Positions 1 to 36,599 of a stretch of 64,000 nucleotides of DNA are shown one piece after another. The DNA lies in the NCBI GenBank assembly GCA_037074705.1, contig CM073591.1:181809432-181873431 (forward strand), read 5' to 3'. How positions within the stretch are numbered: the stretch's first letter is position 1; every line of letters starts with the position of its first letter. The notes below the pieces were generated by a model. The model saw nothing but the letters and a program-made list of their open reading frames with translations. It had not been told where the DNA came from and made no database searches. Position numbers and translations under genes: made by a program. The DNA is from Zhengitettix transpicula (lineage: Eukaryota; Arthropoda; Insecta; Orthoptera; Tetrigidae).

Positions 1-222
1 GAATAGTAGATTTTTTACCAGACCGATATGTCTGGATTGCCATGTTTGAAACCTGGAAGAGTCCAAGCGATAGGGCTCATATAAAATTGACTTTTTTTTT
101 CATGAGACTGAAACGTGAAGAGGCAACAACAGGTGGGAATTTTTTTTTAAAAAAACTGGCAAGAACTATAATACAAGTATGGCGGTAAAAATGAAAAGGA
201 GTAAATGAGCTTATGACATTGA
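1..222. other. unassigned sequence at window start
   Basis: No coding frame or repeat recognised. The segment ends where the 351-bp direct repeat begins. Confidence 0.4.
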
Positions 223-573
223 AGATTGGAAATATCAAAGAGGCATTAAATACTTTTGATGAAGGGATTGGTAGGGATAAAAACATGAGGGGAAAAAAGT
301 TGGTAACGAGGGACAATGAGGTTGAAGAGTGAAGAAAGTGGAAAAAATGTTAGTACAGACTAACATACAAGGAAATAAAGAAAGTTAAACAGTGAATTGA
401 GAAAAAGGACAGACAAAGCAAGTTGTTGAGTGGATGGAAAAGATGTGTAATGAAGTCAAGCAGTTTGAAAAACAAGGGAGAGTTGAGGAATTGTAAAGGA
501 ATGTTGGACAAAACTTGGAAGATAGCAGTTAATATTGAACAGAAAAAGAAGTTATGGAAGGATTACATTTAAC
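223..573. repeat. direct repeat A, left copy
   Basis: 351 bp, from AGATTGGAAATATCAAAGAG to GGATTACATTTAAC. It is repeated almost exactly at 3301-3654 in the same orientation; the visible difference is a 3-bp TAA insertion in the right copy. Content is unassigned purine-rich DNA. Confidence 0.9.
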
Positions 574-1090
574 TGCTGTATGATTCTAAAGTAGAGTATC
601 TATCTAGTCAAGTTATAGAAAATGAAAATTTTGGGAAGTGTGTGTATTTACGAAGGCATGCTGCAAAGTAATGCTTCAATATATTTTATGTGAAAACTCT
701 TAATGCTTTTAAAATAAAACAAATTTTTATTAACATTCTACATATTTATTCTTCATGTCTACATATTTAATACTCAACATAGTCACCCTGGTGAGAAACC
801 AGCTTGTTGATACTATCACTAGAATGTTTGACTTTATTGAGAGAACCACAGGCTCACTTCTGCTTCATTACTATGAAAGTTAACTTCTCAAAGGCGTTCT
901 TTAAGTTTTGGAAAAAGATGAAAATCGGATGGGACCAAGTATGGAGGTTGATCAATGACAGTGAACCGAAGGCGTCACTCGTGTGTCCTGGCATTGTCAT
1001 GCTAAAGGAGAGAGTGTTCCATATGTGGACGAACTCTTCGAATTTGTGCTTTCTATTTTCTGAGGGTCGTGCAGTACCTTGCAGAGTTTA
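572..1090. repeat. 519-bp inverted repeat B, left arm
   Basis: Begins ACTGCTGTATGATTC and includes 79 bp of flank plus the left half of a mariner element. The reverse complement occupies 2781-3299, exactly the same length, with only a few substitutions. Confidence 0.9.
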
Positions 1091-1441
1091 TGGTGGTGCT
1101 TTTAGGCATGAATTCCAAATGCACTACACCATGCACATCCCAGAACACTTTATCTGCTGATGGCATAGTCTTTAACTTTTTTGGTGGCAGAACTCTATAT
1201 TGATGCTCTCTTGCTTTTGGGTGAAGCACATTTTCTGCCATTAGAAACTCAATTACAGCTCACACACCAACATATTTACATTACACGCTACAATTCAGAG
1301 CCTTCTAGCGGCAGAGCGTTGCAACCTGCATCAGTGAAGCAGGAAAGTTCACCGAGTAAATTGTGTGACATGTAATACCTCCAACTGATATAGAGAACAT
1401 ATTAACAAATTCGGAGGGCATTACTTTTCAGCACGCCCTCA
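651..1441 (-). mobile_element. mariner-like element with TIRs and TA duplication, defective
   Basis: 791 bp bounded by TA at 649-650 and 1442-1443. Terminal inverted repeats: GGCATGCTGCAAAGTAATGC near 655 and, on the other strand at the far end, GGGCGTGCTGAAAAGTAATG. The minus strand reads mariner transposase pieces: KKLKTMPSADKVFWDVHGVV, FMPKSTTINSARYC, then with frameshifts the equivalents of HDNAR, SDFHLFPKLKE and LVSHQGDYVE at the carboxyl end. The amino-terminal half is missing: full-length mariners are about 1.3 kb. Similar to the irritans group from memory. Confidence 0.88.
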
Positions 1442-1499
1442 TATTTAATCTACAAATGGGCAGTTTTCCTGGTAGCAGATAGTGGATGGAGCTATAAAA

Positions 1500-2270
1500 T
1501 ATCCTTGTGATAATAAGGAGATAGGCTGTAATAAAATACCTTCAGAGGTTCTGAAGGAATAGAAAGACTGACTACACTTATAAATAATGTATATAAAACA
1601 CATGTCTGGACCATAGATCTTATGAAAACTAAAATAGTGCTGTAGAATGTACATAGGATTTTAGTTGTGTGTCTCATGTATCTAAAACTGTGTCAAGAAT
1701 AGCCATGAAAAGAGTAGAAGATAAGATAAATCAGAATTAGTTATAACTATAGGACATAGGAAATGAGGGAGATAAAAGATGCAGGAGTGAGATGGAGGTT
1801 AACAAGAATATGTTTTATAGACTGCGAGAAAGCATTTGACATGATAAGGCAGGACATATTATCAGACATTGGTATTGTTTGGAAAGACTTTGGATATCTG
1901 ATTGTGATATATAAAGGCCAGAAGGGTGAGAGTAGATGTTGAGGTGACAGAAAAAGTAAATATTTATAGAGTGAGGCATTGATGCATCTCACGAGCAATC
2001 TTTAATTTATTGGCAAGAAAGTGAATGAAAACACCCTGGAAAAATTAAAGGAATCTTATTTGAGTCAGGCTATCTTAGATGTATGAACCAAGTGAAATCA
2101 ATTTTATGATCATGACTCACTTTACTTCATAGATAAAAGAATTAAGTAGACAAACAAAAGGGGACAATGTAATGATCACTGGATACTTTAATATGTATTG
2201 GTATTCAGAAAATGATTGTTATACATGAACATTACACAATTTGGGTCAAGGAAGCTACCACAGTAACAAA
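1500..2270 (+). pseudogene. non-LTR reverse transcriptase remnant
   Basis: Plus-strand frames broken by stops still show KIPSEVLKE, a KTVSRIAMKRVEDKINQN stretch, and FIDCEKAFDMIRQDILSDIG with GYLIVIYKGQKG, i.e. finger and palm motifs of a LINE reverse transcriptase. It lies in the unique interior between the two inverted arms. No intact domain remains. Confidence 0.65.
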
Positions 2271-2280
2271 TAAGGTAAAA

Positions 2281-2698
2281 ACGCTATTATTCCTGGTTTT
2301 ATGTAATAACGCTGTATAGCTCGAGAGGTTTCACAAGTCATTTTGACTAAAGATGTGCACTGGTCCTTTATGCTTAGGATGTAGTGGGGGTGAACTGGAG
2401 CTCAGTTCAACTGTGGCCACCAAGAGTAATCAACATGATCCTTTTCTCTGGAAACTTGGTATTATTATAACTATTCTATAAACATTAACACAAGGAAAGA
2501 CGTTTATTTCAATAAATATTTTACAAAAAGGTTGTACATTAATAATAATAATTTGTAGTCCACTGATTGGACTCAATTTTTGCAATGGAAATAATTATAG
2601 ACTTAGTCCCTCTATGGGACTCAAAATAAATTTAATTTTAAATACAAAAATACATTTCTAAGTTCATTTAATGGACTGACACGGTAATATTCATTTTA
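2281..2698. other. unassigned AT-rich interior segment
   Basis: No frame or transposon motif recognised. AATAAA on the minus strand near 2508-2513 could belong to a 3' UTR for the doubtful exon next to it. Confidence 0.3.
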
Positions 2699-2780
2699 AA
2701 TGTTTGTTGAATTATCCGTCTCCAACTCCAACGGCGCTCCATTCTCTCGCACTGGTGAAGTCGTGCTGCTGTTGAGTCTG
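2699..2780 (-). CDS. possible terminal coding exon (low confidence)
   Basis: The minus strand reads LNSSTTSPVRENGAPLELET and then DNSTNI before a TAA, with more balanced base use than the surroundings. It is followed by about 190 bp of AT-rich sequence with AATAAA near 2508-2513, as a 3' UTR would be. However, its upstream edge is exactly the inner end of the inverted mariner copy, so any original splice site may be gone. It could belong to the gene with the coiled-coil exon at 6.4 kb; phase does not settle this. Confidence 0.22.
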
Positions 2781-3299
2781 TAAACTCTGCAAGGAACTGC
2801 ACGACCCTCAGAAAATAGAAAGCACAAATTCGAAGAGTTCGTCCACATATGGAACACTCTCTCCTTTAGCATGACAATGCCAGGACACACGAGTGACGCC
2901 TTCGGTTCACTGTCATTGATCAACCTCCATACTTGGTCCCATCCGATTTTCATCTTTTTCCAAAACTTAAAGAACGCCTTTGAGAAGTTAACTTTCATAG
3001 TAATGAAGCAGAAGTGAGCCTGTGGTTCTCTCAATAAAGTCAAACATTCTAGTGATAGTATCAACAAGCTGGTTTCTCACCAGGGTGACTATGTTGAGTA
3101 TTAAATATGTAGACATGAAGAATAAATATATAGAATGTTAATAAAAATTTGTTTTATTTTAAAAGCATTAAGAGTTTTCACATAAAATATATTGAAGCAT
3201 TACTTTGCAGCATGCCTTCGTAAATACACACACTTCCCAAAATTTTCATTTTCTATAACTTGACTAGATAGATACTCTACTTTAGAATCATACAGCAGT
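2781..3299. repeat. 519-bp inverted repeat B, right arm
   Basis: Reverse complement of 572-1090. It carries the same flank and half mariner, so the inversion duplicated sequence outside the transposon as well. Confidence 0.9.
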
Positions 3300-3300
3300 A

Positions 3301-3654
3301 AGATTGGAAATATCAAAGAGGCATTAATAAATACTTTTGATGAAGGGATTGGTAGGGATAAAAACATGAGGGGAAAAAAGTTGGTAACGAGGGACAATGA
3401 GGTTGAAGAGTGAAGAAAGTGGAAAAAATGTTAGTACAGACTAACATACAAGGAAATAAAGAAAGTTAAACAGTGAATTGAGAAAAAGGACAGACAAAGC
3501 AAGTTGTTGAGTGGATGGAAAAGATGTGTAATGAAGTCAAGCAGTTTGAAAAACAAGGGAGAGTTGAGGAATTGTAAAGGAATGTTGGACAAAACTTGGA
3601 AGATAGCAGTTAATATTGAACAGAAAAAGAAGTTATGGAAGGATTACATTTAAC
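3301..3654. repeat. direct repeat A, right copy
   Basis: 354 bp, the second copy of the sequence at 223-573. It starts one base after the outer end of the inverted 519-bp copy. Confidence 0.9.
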
Positions 3655-3741
3655 AGGAGCGGCCTCGCAGTTCAGGATCCGGAAACCACCGACGCTCGGC
3701 GTCGTGTCACTGGATGTACATGCGTCAGACGTTCCGGAAAA

Positions 3742-3743
<2 letters not shown>

Positions 3744-3828
<85 letters not shown>
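3744..3828. repeat. (TA)n microsatellite
   Basis: About 85 bp of alternating TA. It creates long IYIYIY frames on both strands that are not genes. The CpG-rich stretch 3655-3740 before it includes a small palindrome around CCGACGCTCGGCGTCG. Confidence 0.95.
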
Positions 3829-3831
<3 letters not shown>

Positions 3832-4284
3832 AATACAACGACCTCTCTCGTCCCTTCGGCACGTTCCGCAATTTAATAAGGCGCCAGATAATTTTTGTTT
3901 TATGAGAAAATTATCAAACTTAACAATCACTTTTATTGTATCCAGACATGAGATACATATATCTACAAGGCGTGGCTTATTTATCGACAACAAATGTTTA
4001 AGTTACGTATAACATTTCCAATAATTCTATGCTGCAATGTTTTGAGCTCTTTTCTGGAGACTCAGCTTCCCGACGAAACCTACACGGGAAATATCCTAAG
4101 GGTACGTGCACAGCACACCCTCCGCTTTATCGCGGCAGACTAGCGGGGAGGAAATGCAAGGAGAAATGTACGCTCGTGGCCATAGTGCGCTTTAAACCGA
4201 ATTCATTAGTTTCTTTTCTCGCTTCTCCCGCTCGATAAGTTTGCCGTAGAATTTCCGACGCAGATGTTCTTCTTTTGTTTTCTT
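3829..4284. other. unassigned CpG-containing sequence
   Basis: Locally richer in CG than the neighbouring DNA between about 4060 and 4250. No reliable exon seen. Confidence 0.3.
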
Positions 4285-4404
4285 TAAATAAACGTTAATT
4301 TAAAAGGCGGGATGGAAGTGGATAAAGATATTTTAATTTCTAAAGTGTTTTTAAAAATTGAAATGAAAAAATTTACGCCTGATTGAAAGTTAATAAATAA
4401 AAAA

Positions 4405-4472
4405 GCTAGCCAAATACAGACAAAATAAGTGGTAATATAAATACCACATAACGTTTCTGGGATCCTTGTCCC
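4405..4472 (-). repeat. 68-bp Penelope-like terminal module, copy 1
   Basis: Matches the modules at 48969-49036 and 49130-49197: it runs from GCTAGCCAAATACAGACAAA to a GATCCTTGTCCC end, with AACGTTTCTGG inside (CCAGAAACGTT on the minus strand). All three copies are 68 bp. Confidence 0.75.
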
Positions 4473-4514
4473 TTTTAAAAACGAGTTATATGAGACAAAC
4501 GATTGATGGGTCAC

Positions 4515-4940
4515 GCAAACCGCAACATGGTGGCAGAAGATACCTATCGAAATGGATGTAGAAGACGGTAATTGAGAAATTAATAAAACTTATAATTATT
4601 TGTTGTACATATGCATAAAATTATGTCTACAGCAAATTAATACTTCACCCAAAATATTTTTTCTTATTTAGGTACTTACTGTTATTCTCTAGAAATTTCA
4701 TGAAATTTCTTGTTTAAGTTTATAATGAACATTATCGCTACCTAATAAGACACAATAGATCCTCTCTATAGCTCCGAGACGGAACGAGACGTTCCCGCAA
4801 GCGGTGCACTTTGACGACCACCTGCTACAATCGAGCCAGTTCACGAAGCGGCAGGGTCGGATGCGGTTTTAAGCCGGCAAGCGAGAGGCGGTGGTGCACT
4901 ATGGACGGTCCCTAACACATCGACGTCTCAACTTAACAAT
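4515..4940. other. unassigned sequence before the LINE
   Basis: AT-rich to 4750, then CpG-rich 4760-4930. The CpG-rich part may be the decayed upstream continuation of the LINE below, but no motif proves this. Confidence 0.3.
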
Positions 4941-4973
4941 CCCCAACAATAGTCGGCGCAGGGCGGCAAGAGG

Positions 4974-6180
4974 ATGCCGACTAAGGCAATAATACAACAA
5001 GATCAAATTGACATGTTACATAAAATGAAGCTAATCTTTGGTTTTAGAAAGGAAAAAACCACGACCCTGGCAGTAGAAAACCTGTTTGGACAAATAAAAC
5101 AGACGATAGAAAGACCAAAAGGAAAACTATATGTGGTTTTTGTTGACTACTTAAAAGCATTCGATCTGGTTAACAGAAAAGTATTAATTGACAAACTGGA
5201 GGAACTAATTGGAAGAACGAGCACAATGATCCTGATATCAAATATACTGGCAGAAAAGCATATACAGATAAATGATGGAATGGGCGTATCAGACTGGCTG
5301 TCACAGACGAACGGTGTCCTCCAAGGCGACCCACTCAGCCCTATCCTGTTTAACGTGCTCACCAAAGGAATGGCAGGAACAAGCACGTGCATATACGCTG
5401 ATGACATGGCCATCACAGCGACAGATATCGACAAACAGCAAGTATCGCTAAACAGAATAAGTGAATGGGCGGAGAGAAATGACAAACAGATAAATGAAGA
5501 GAAGACGGAATTGGTAATGTTCATGAAAGGAGGAAGACTCGCTGAAGCAGAGAACGTCAAATGCAATGGTAAACTACTCAAGAGGGCTAACAACTTTAAA
5601 TATCTAAGTATCACAATCCAAACAACAGGAAGGAGTTTCAGACTGCATATAAGATCTAGAGCAGTGGCGGCCACTAGAGCTGTGAATGAAATCAGAAACA
5701 TTACACAATTATCGATCAGCACAACAATGGACCTGTTTAGGCTAAAGATACTACCTGTTCTGAATTAGTAGGAGAATACCTCACGTACAGACAACTGGAA
5801 GAACTGGAGTTCCACAAAATTCAAGATCGAGCTTACCAGGGAGTCCTTCCTAATAGAGGATTTAAGATATGATCTGATACTACCAGCTGGTTCCAGCTTC
5901 AGACAGCTTTTACAGGATCTGTATGAGAGGAAACGGAACATACCGGAGGACTTCTATGCAGGACAGGACATGGATGGAAGCTAACTATGAACTATGACAC
6001 ACGAAGACGAGACTGGCGATCCATGGCTTTCACCGTAAAGTGTGCTTAAACAAAGTATTTCATGAACCAAAAGACAAGTGTGTGTGTGAATTGTGTTTAG
6101 AAGCCTCTGAGAGATATCATATTGTAAAATGTAGGAATAGACGTAAATCTATTGTAGCTTACAGCAAGGAAAGGTTGTAA
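4974..6180 (+). mobile_element. LINE fragment: reverse transcriptase, thumb and C-terminal zinc motif
   Basis: An open 264-codon frame (4974-5768) carries FGFRKEKTTT, VVFVDYLKAFDLVNRKVL, NGVLQGDPLSPILFNV and the catalytic YADD in CIYADDMAIT, in the order of a non-LTR reverse transcriptase. After a stop at 5766-5768 the similarity continues in shifting frames to about 6180 with RDWRSMAFTVKC-like sequence and KCVCELCLEASERYHIVKC, a C-X2-C-X7-H-X4-C zinc motif at the carboxyl end. The 5' part with endonuclease is absent. Relatively well preserved; clade not assigned. Confidence 0.82.
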
Positions 6181-6361
6181 TGTAATGCACAGCATGTGTG
6201 CACTTCCAATATATTGAATGTCAGCATTAAAGTCAATGTCACTACAACTGTTGCAACAACTCCAAACTTGACTAATTAAAACCATTTTAATTAAATAATA
6301 CATAAATATCTCTTGGTAAAATAAATTCTAAACTGTAATTCAAAATAAATTATTTATTCAC

Positions 6362-6466
6362 CTTTTTATCCAGAGCTTGTTTCTCACGAGTTAAAGTATT
6401 CACCTTTGACTGAAGAACATTATTCTCTTCATAAAGGCAATTAGCCTTTTCTTTTAATTCTGCAGT
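6362..6466 (-). CDS. coiled-coil exon of an unidentified minus-strand gene
   Basis: 35 codons, phase 0-0, between a TTTCAG acceptor and a GTGAAT donor. The peptide begins TAELKEKANCLYEENNVLQS and ends REKQALDKK; leucines and valines fall in heptads, typical of a coiled coil. Intact splice borders, an open frame and no transposon similarity suggest a host gene lying downstream of dia in the same orientation, with its other exons mostly outside this window. I do not recognise the protein. Confidence 0.6.
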
Positions 6467-6529
6467 CTGAAAGTACATTAAAAATAATTCATAATTGAAT
6501 TTGTAAACCTTACTCACAATTATTCAACT

Positions 6530-7090
6530 GGATGTAATATACAACTGAAAATTATTAAAATAAATTTAATTGCAGTTAATCAATTATAAACAGTTTAACA
6601 TTTGTTTTAACCAGACAGATAGAAAAAATCTAAGAAAAACATATTGGGTTTCCAACAGCTTACTTCAAGTACCAACAGTTTGATGACTTGCTATTAATTT
6701 TGTTTCTGTTGTGAACGAAACTCTTACTTGTATGTGGCAATCCAACTTTTTTTGCCACATCATGTTACATTCGACATCAGGTTGGCTAGAGTCACTAACC
6801 TCTTCATAATTAAAATTTGGCTTGCAGTTGATACTCAATAATATCTTGTCCTGCATGGTTCTCCTGAGATTCACAGGTGTTTAGAGGATGAGTTGCCCTT
6901 TCTCACATAGCAGGTTTATTAATGGTGTCCAAGCATCATTGGGTTGGAAGCCTGTGTCTTTGTTTAGCATGTTGTCCATGATTTACAGGATTACACTGAC
7001 CCAATATGACAGTATGTTTAAGTATTATAATTTAACAAATTGAACTTATGTCCAGTAGATACTTAATATTTAGTAATGACAGATTTGGTC
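6530..7090. other. unassigned AT-rich sequence
   Basis: No exon or element recognised between the coiled-coil exon and the palindrome region. Confidence 0.35.
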
Positions 7091-7124
7091 AGATCAAAGA
7101 TTGAAGACTTTCCCGGTGTAATTG

Positions 7125-7200
7125 TTGGATAAAAAGTTCTCGGTTTTCACACGGGTTTAATAGATTAAACCTGTGTGAAAACTGAGAACTTTTTATCCAG
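7125..7200. repeat. 76-bp near-perfect palindrome
   Basis: Arms of about 37 bp (7125-7161 and 7164-7200) separated by 2 bp, including AAAAAGTTCTCGG and its complement. Preceded by GACTTTCCCGGTGTAATTG, a phrase that recurs at 7394 onward as GGCTTTCCTGGTGTATTTG and, inverted, near 43.4 kb. Probably a Penelope-like terminal structure. Confidence 0.85.
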
Positions 7201-7390
7201 ATTTGGCCAGCTTGAAACATCTGAATAATATCTGGGGCTTACATATTCTGTCTGTTCTTATAGTCCAACATACTGAAGACCAAATTTGGACAGAATTTGA
7301 TAAACTCGTGGTATCTCGAGTCCTCTGTCATCCTTAACTGTTCTCAATTTATCCTTAATCTTTGAGAACAGTTTGTAGAAGATGAATCAC

Positions 7391-7510
7391 AGAGCGAAGG
7401 CTTTCCTGGTGTATTTGTTGAAGAAAAAGTTCTCGGGTTTCTGTCTGGGTAACAATGCGATAGAAACGTGACGTTTCGACGGACAAATGCACTGCCGTCA
7501 TCTTCTAGGT
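7391..7510 (-). repeat. Penelope-like terminal module with GAAAC motif
   Basis: Plus strand reads AAGGCTTTCCTGGTG, then AAAAAGTTCTCGGG and GTGACGTTTCGACGG. The minus strand has AGAAGATGACGG, a loop, then CCGTCGAAACG: a stem closed by GAAAC, as in the other modules of this family. Confidence 0.5.
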
Positions 7511-7569
7511 CAAGATGGTTTTTATTTTGCCAAATTGTGAATAATTTCAGCTCTAGGGAACCAACAAAG

Positions 7570-10331
7570 GGCAGATAGGTCAGTTATTATTATAAAATGA
7601 AGCTATTAAGGATGTTGCTTTAAATGATTTAAGTCAGGAATTTCAGAGGTTGGAAAGTAACAGACATGTAGTCAGTAATATTGTTGGTGTAATTTTTATT
7701 ACATAATATTTTTTCAACAATAAATATTAGTGTATATTAATGTAAGTTACAACTGTAGTCTTTATAAAAATATTTTATGCAATACATTTTCTTAATACAA
7801 AATATATCACAATAAAAGAATGTCAACTATTTTTGGTATTTTATCCAAATAAGTGACAAGTGTATTGAGCGCTCTTTATTGAATAAAAATGTAAACCACA
7901 CATGCATATTAACTTTAATTCAATTTCTTATATATTTTTTGTGTTTACAATTGAAATTGGTGTCTTTAAAAATGTAAAAGTAGTAATTTAAAATACAAAA
8001 ATTCACAAGTATTGATACAATTTTTAATGGTCTCAAATTGATATAATAATTTATGTCCATCTGAAATATTGTGATGATCATGGTACAATAATTTGTAAAT
8101 AATTATTAACATTAATAACAAATAAAATTCCCTGTTAGCAATAAACCAGGTTGACAAGAGAACTTGTACATTTAGTCCATTTAATGATAAATAATACAGT
8201 TCCAAATAATCAGATACTTGAAAAGTATTATTGTTCATAAAACTTTCTTGCAAGTGAAATGTCTCATTTGAAAAGACAGAATTAATAAGGTACGATTTAT
8301 AATTAATAAATTGTGAAAACAGGCATTTAAAAATAAATCTTTTATTGTAGACTGATTTGTATCAATTTAATTTTCGAAACTATATTTTTCCAATATATAA
8401 AAGATTTTCTGCATTTATTATTTTTTGATTGCCTTCAAAATTAAATATACTCAAATTTGGCAAAATGTAGCAAAAATAATTATCATATAACTATGTACAA
8501 ACCAAAGACTCTAAAGGAAACTGTGACATTCTCAAATGGCATAACTACATAGCAAACACATTCATAGTTAACAATCAACAAAGTACAAATTGTAAAACAC
8601 TTATTATTTCATGGAAACAAATCAATCACTGCAAAATTATAGCCATTTTAACAATCCAGTGTCTTTAATGTAATAGAAACAGTGTCTTTGAATAATAAGA
8701 ATGTAAGGCACAAAAACAGTTCTCTATTCTATGTAAAAAGGTTACAAACCCTTGAGAAATTGACATGTAAATAAAAACATAAAAATAAATTTGAGTATTG
8801 AGCAGTTAGAGTTAATTTAAAGTGGAGCTGATTTACCAATCTACAAACCATGCTCAAAAGGTGGTTTGTTTCATGAATGGGACACAAAATTTGATGCGGC
8901 AATAATTTTGATAAAACAAAAATAAGGTTAGAAACATCGTACCAACTTTATTCTTAGAAAAATAAACATGTTTCATATTTATAACTTTTAATATTAAAGA
9001 AAAAATGGGTATATAAGAAAACATTCTGCATAAAATTCTATTAAAAATTAGATCTTTGATGGATGGTAACTGTGTATAGGATAGTTGAAATATTATAGCT
9101 ATTTCCAATTTTGATCTTCAAGGCATGTGGTTTATGTTAATATAAGCTTTCATACTGCTGTTTCATCCGGAAAATGGCAATTTTATATAATGCAGTACAG
9201 TTTCCTAGAAGTACTTACTAACTCTATCAAACTATTTATAGAAGTCCATGGTCCTACGTTACAGAGGTCGGTGTGATAATTTTCCATTTACCAAGAAGCT
9301 AATCTTTAAGAAAATAATACTGCAGCACATGAATTATTATTATTTTTCAGTTCTGAGTAAAGTTTCGTTTTTTCAGTCTCATTCTATGGGTATATAACAA
9401 CTCTAGTCAGTAAAGAACCAAAATTATGTTAAATATAAATAATTTTACATTATTCAGCAGATATTTTTTTCCTGATACTCAGACTGCAATAAGCTATTGG
9501 AATGACTTGAATTGATGTATTTTACTAACAAGAAATTAAAAAATAATTACTCTATGAAATTCCTTCAAATCTTTTCAGAAAGGTTTGGACATTAATTATG
9601 AAACTTTAAAAATAGCACAAAGGAATCAAACAATAAAGTAGGGAATTGTAAACTTTGTTTACAATAAAGCCAATGTTCATTAATATATACACTTATTCAA
9701 CCCCAATAGTCTACGATCTCAACATAAATGTGCTATCCATCAACATGTGAGTAAAATATGAAAACAGTCTTTTAATCACATTGTCATACAAAAAAACTGA
9801 CAAAACATCAATTACAAAAATATATTTAAAAGTATTTGCAACACAATTGATCTGAAAATGGTATAAAATACATAAATGCTGTCAAACCAGGAAAATGAGT
9901 AACACTTTTAATTAATCAAATGTATATTTTATATTAAGTAAAAATATAAATTGTGATGATAATCTTGCTTTAATAAAGGACTGTTATTCAAATATCAGTA
10001 ATCAAGTAATAAGAGTTGCACAATACACAATTTGTAGTACAATTCGTGTACTTCTCAATAGCTCACTAAAAATTGTAGGTACAATCAAAGTTGACAATTG
10101 AATTATCAATAAAACAGATGTATTAAAATATATATTTTTAAAAATCATTTCAAAGTAACTTACATAATATATAACCATTTCAACTATATACAAATGTATA
10201 CAGATATATATATATATATAAATAATTTGATAAAAATCACACATAACTATTTACATTCTAATAATTTTTAGGTCCATTTGCACTTGTACTTCATAAAGCG
10301 AGACATTCTTGGCCGATGAAAAAAAGTGATG
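7570..10331 (-). other. possible dia 3' UTR and downstream AT-rich DNA
   Basis: About 2.7 kb directly after the dia stop with no reading frame of interest, very AT-rich and almost without CpG. It contains minus-strand AATAAA (for example plus-strand TTTATT at 8338-8343), but the true cleavage site cannot be chosen from sequence. A short TA run lies near 10204-10221. Confidence 0.35.
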
Positions 10332-36427
<26,096 letters not shown>

Positions 36428-36554
36428 CTGCAACAAAAAATTTCAACATTAAAACAATATAAATTATCATAATAATTATGAAAAAGATCTGACATTCACA
36501 ATAATATAAATAAACAAATACACAGCCTTGTGTCCGATGTTGGTAACAAAATAT

Positions 36555-36595
36555 TAAATGGACGTTTTGTCCTTTATTAGGACCTCTTTAGGTTT
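36555..36595 (-). repeat. Penelope-like terminal hairpin, decayed
   Basis: Minus strand reads CCTAAAGAGGTCCTAATAAA then GGACAAAACGTCC, a mutated version of the motif at 12371-12402 (CCTGAAGAGGTCCTAATAAG, GGATGAAACATC). Confidence 0.5.
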
Positions 36596-36599
36596 AATA

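Noticed and set aside
804..1160. Plus-strand 118-codon frame shared with 2696-3067 minus
   Set aside because: Antisense of the decayed mariner transposase, duplicated only because of the inverted repeat.
3610..4012. IYIYIY-containing frames on both strands
   Set aside because: Produced by the TA microsatellite at 3744-3828; the same applies at 15.5, 28.8, 30.9 and 40.8 kb.
5147..5722. Minus-strand 191-codon frame
   Set aside because: Mirror of the LINE reverse transcriptase on the plus strand.
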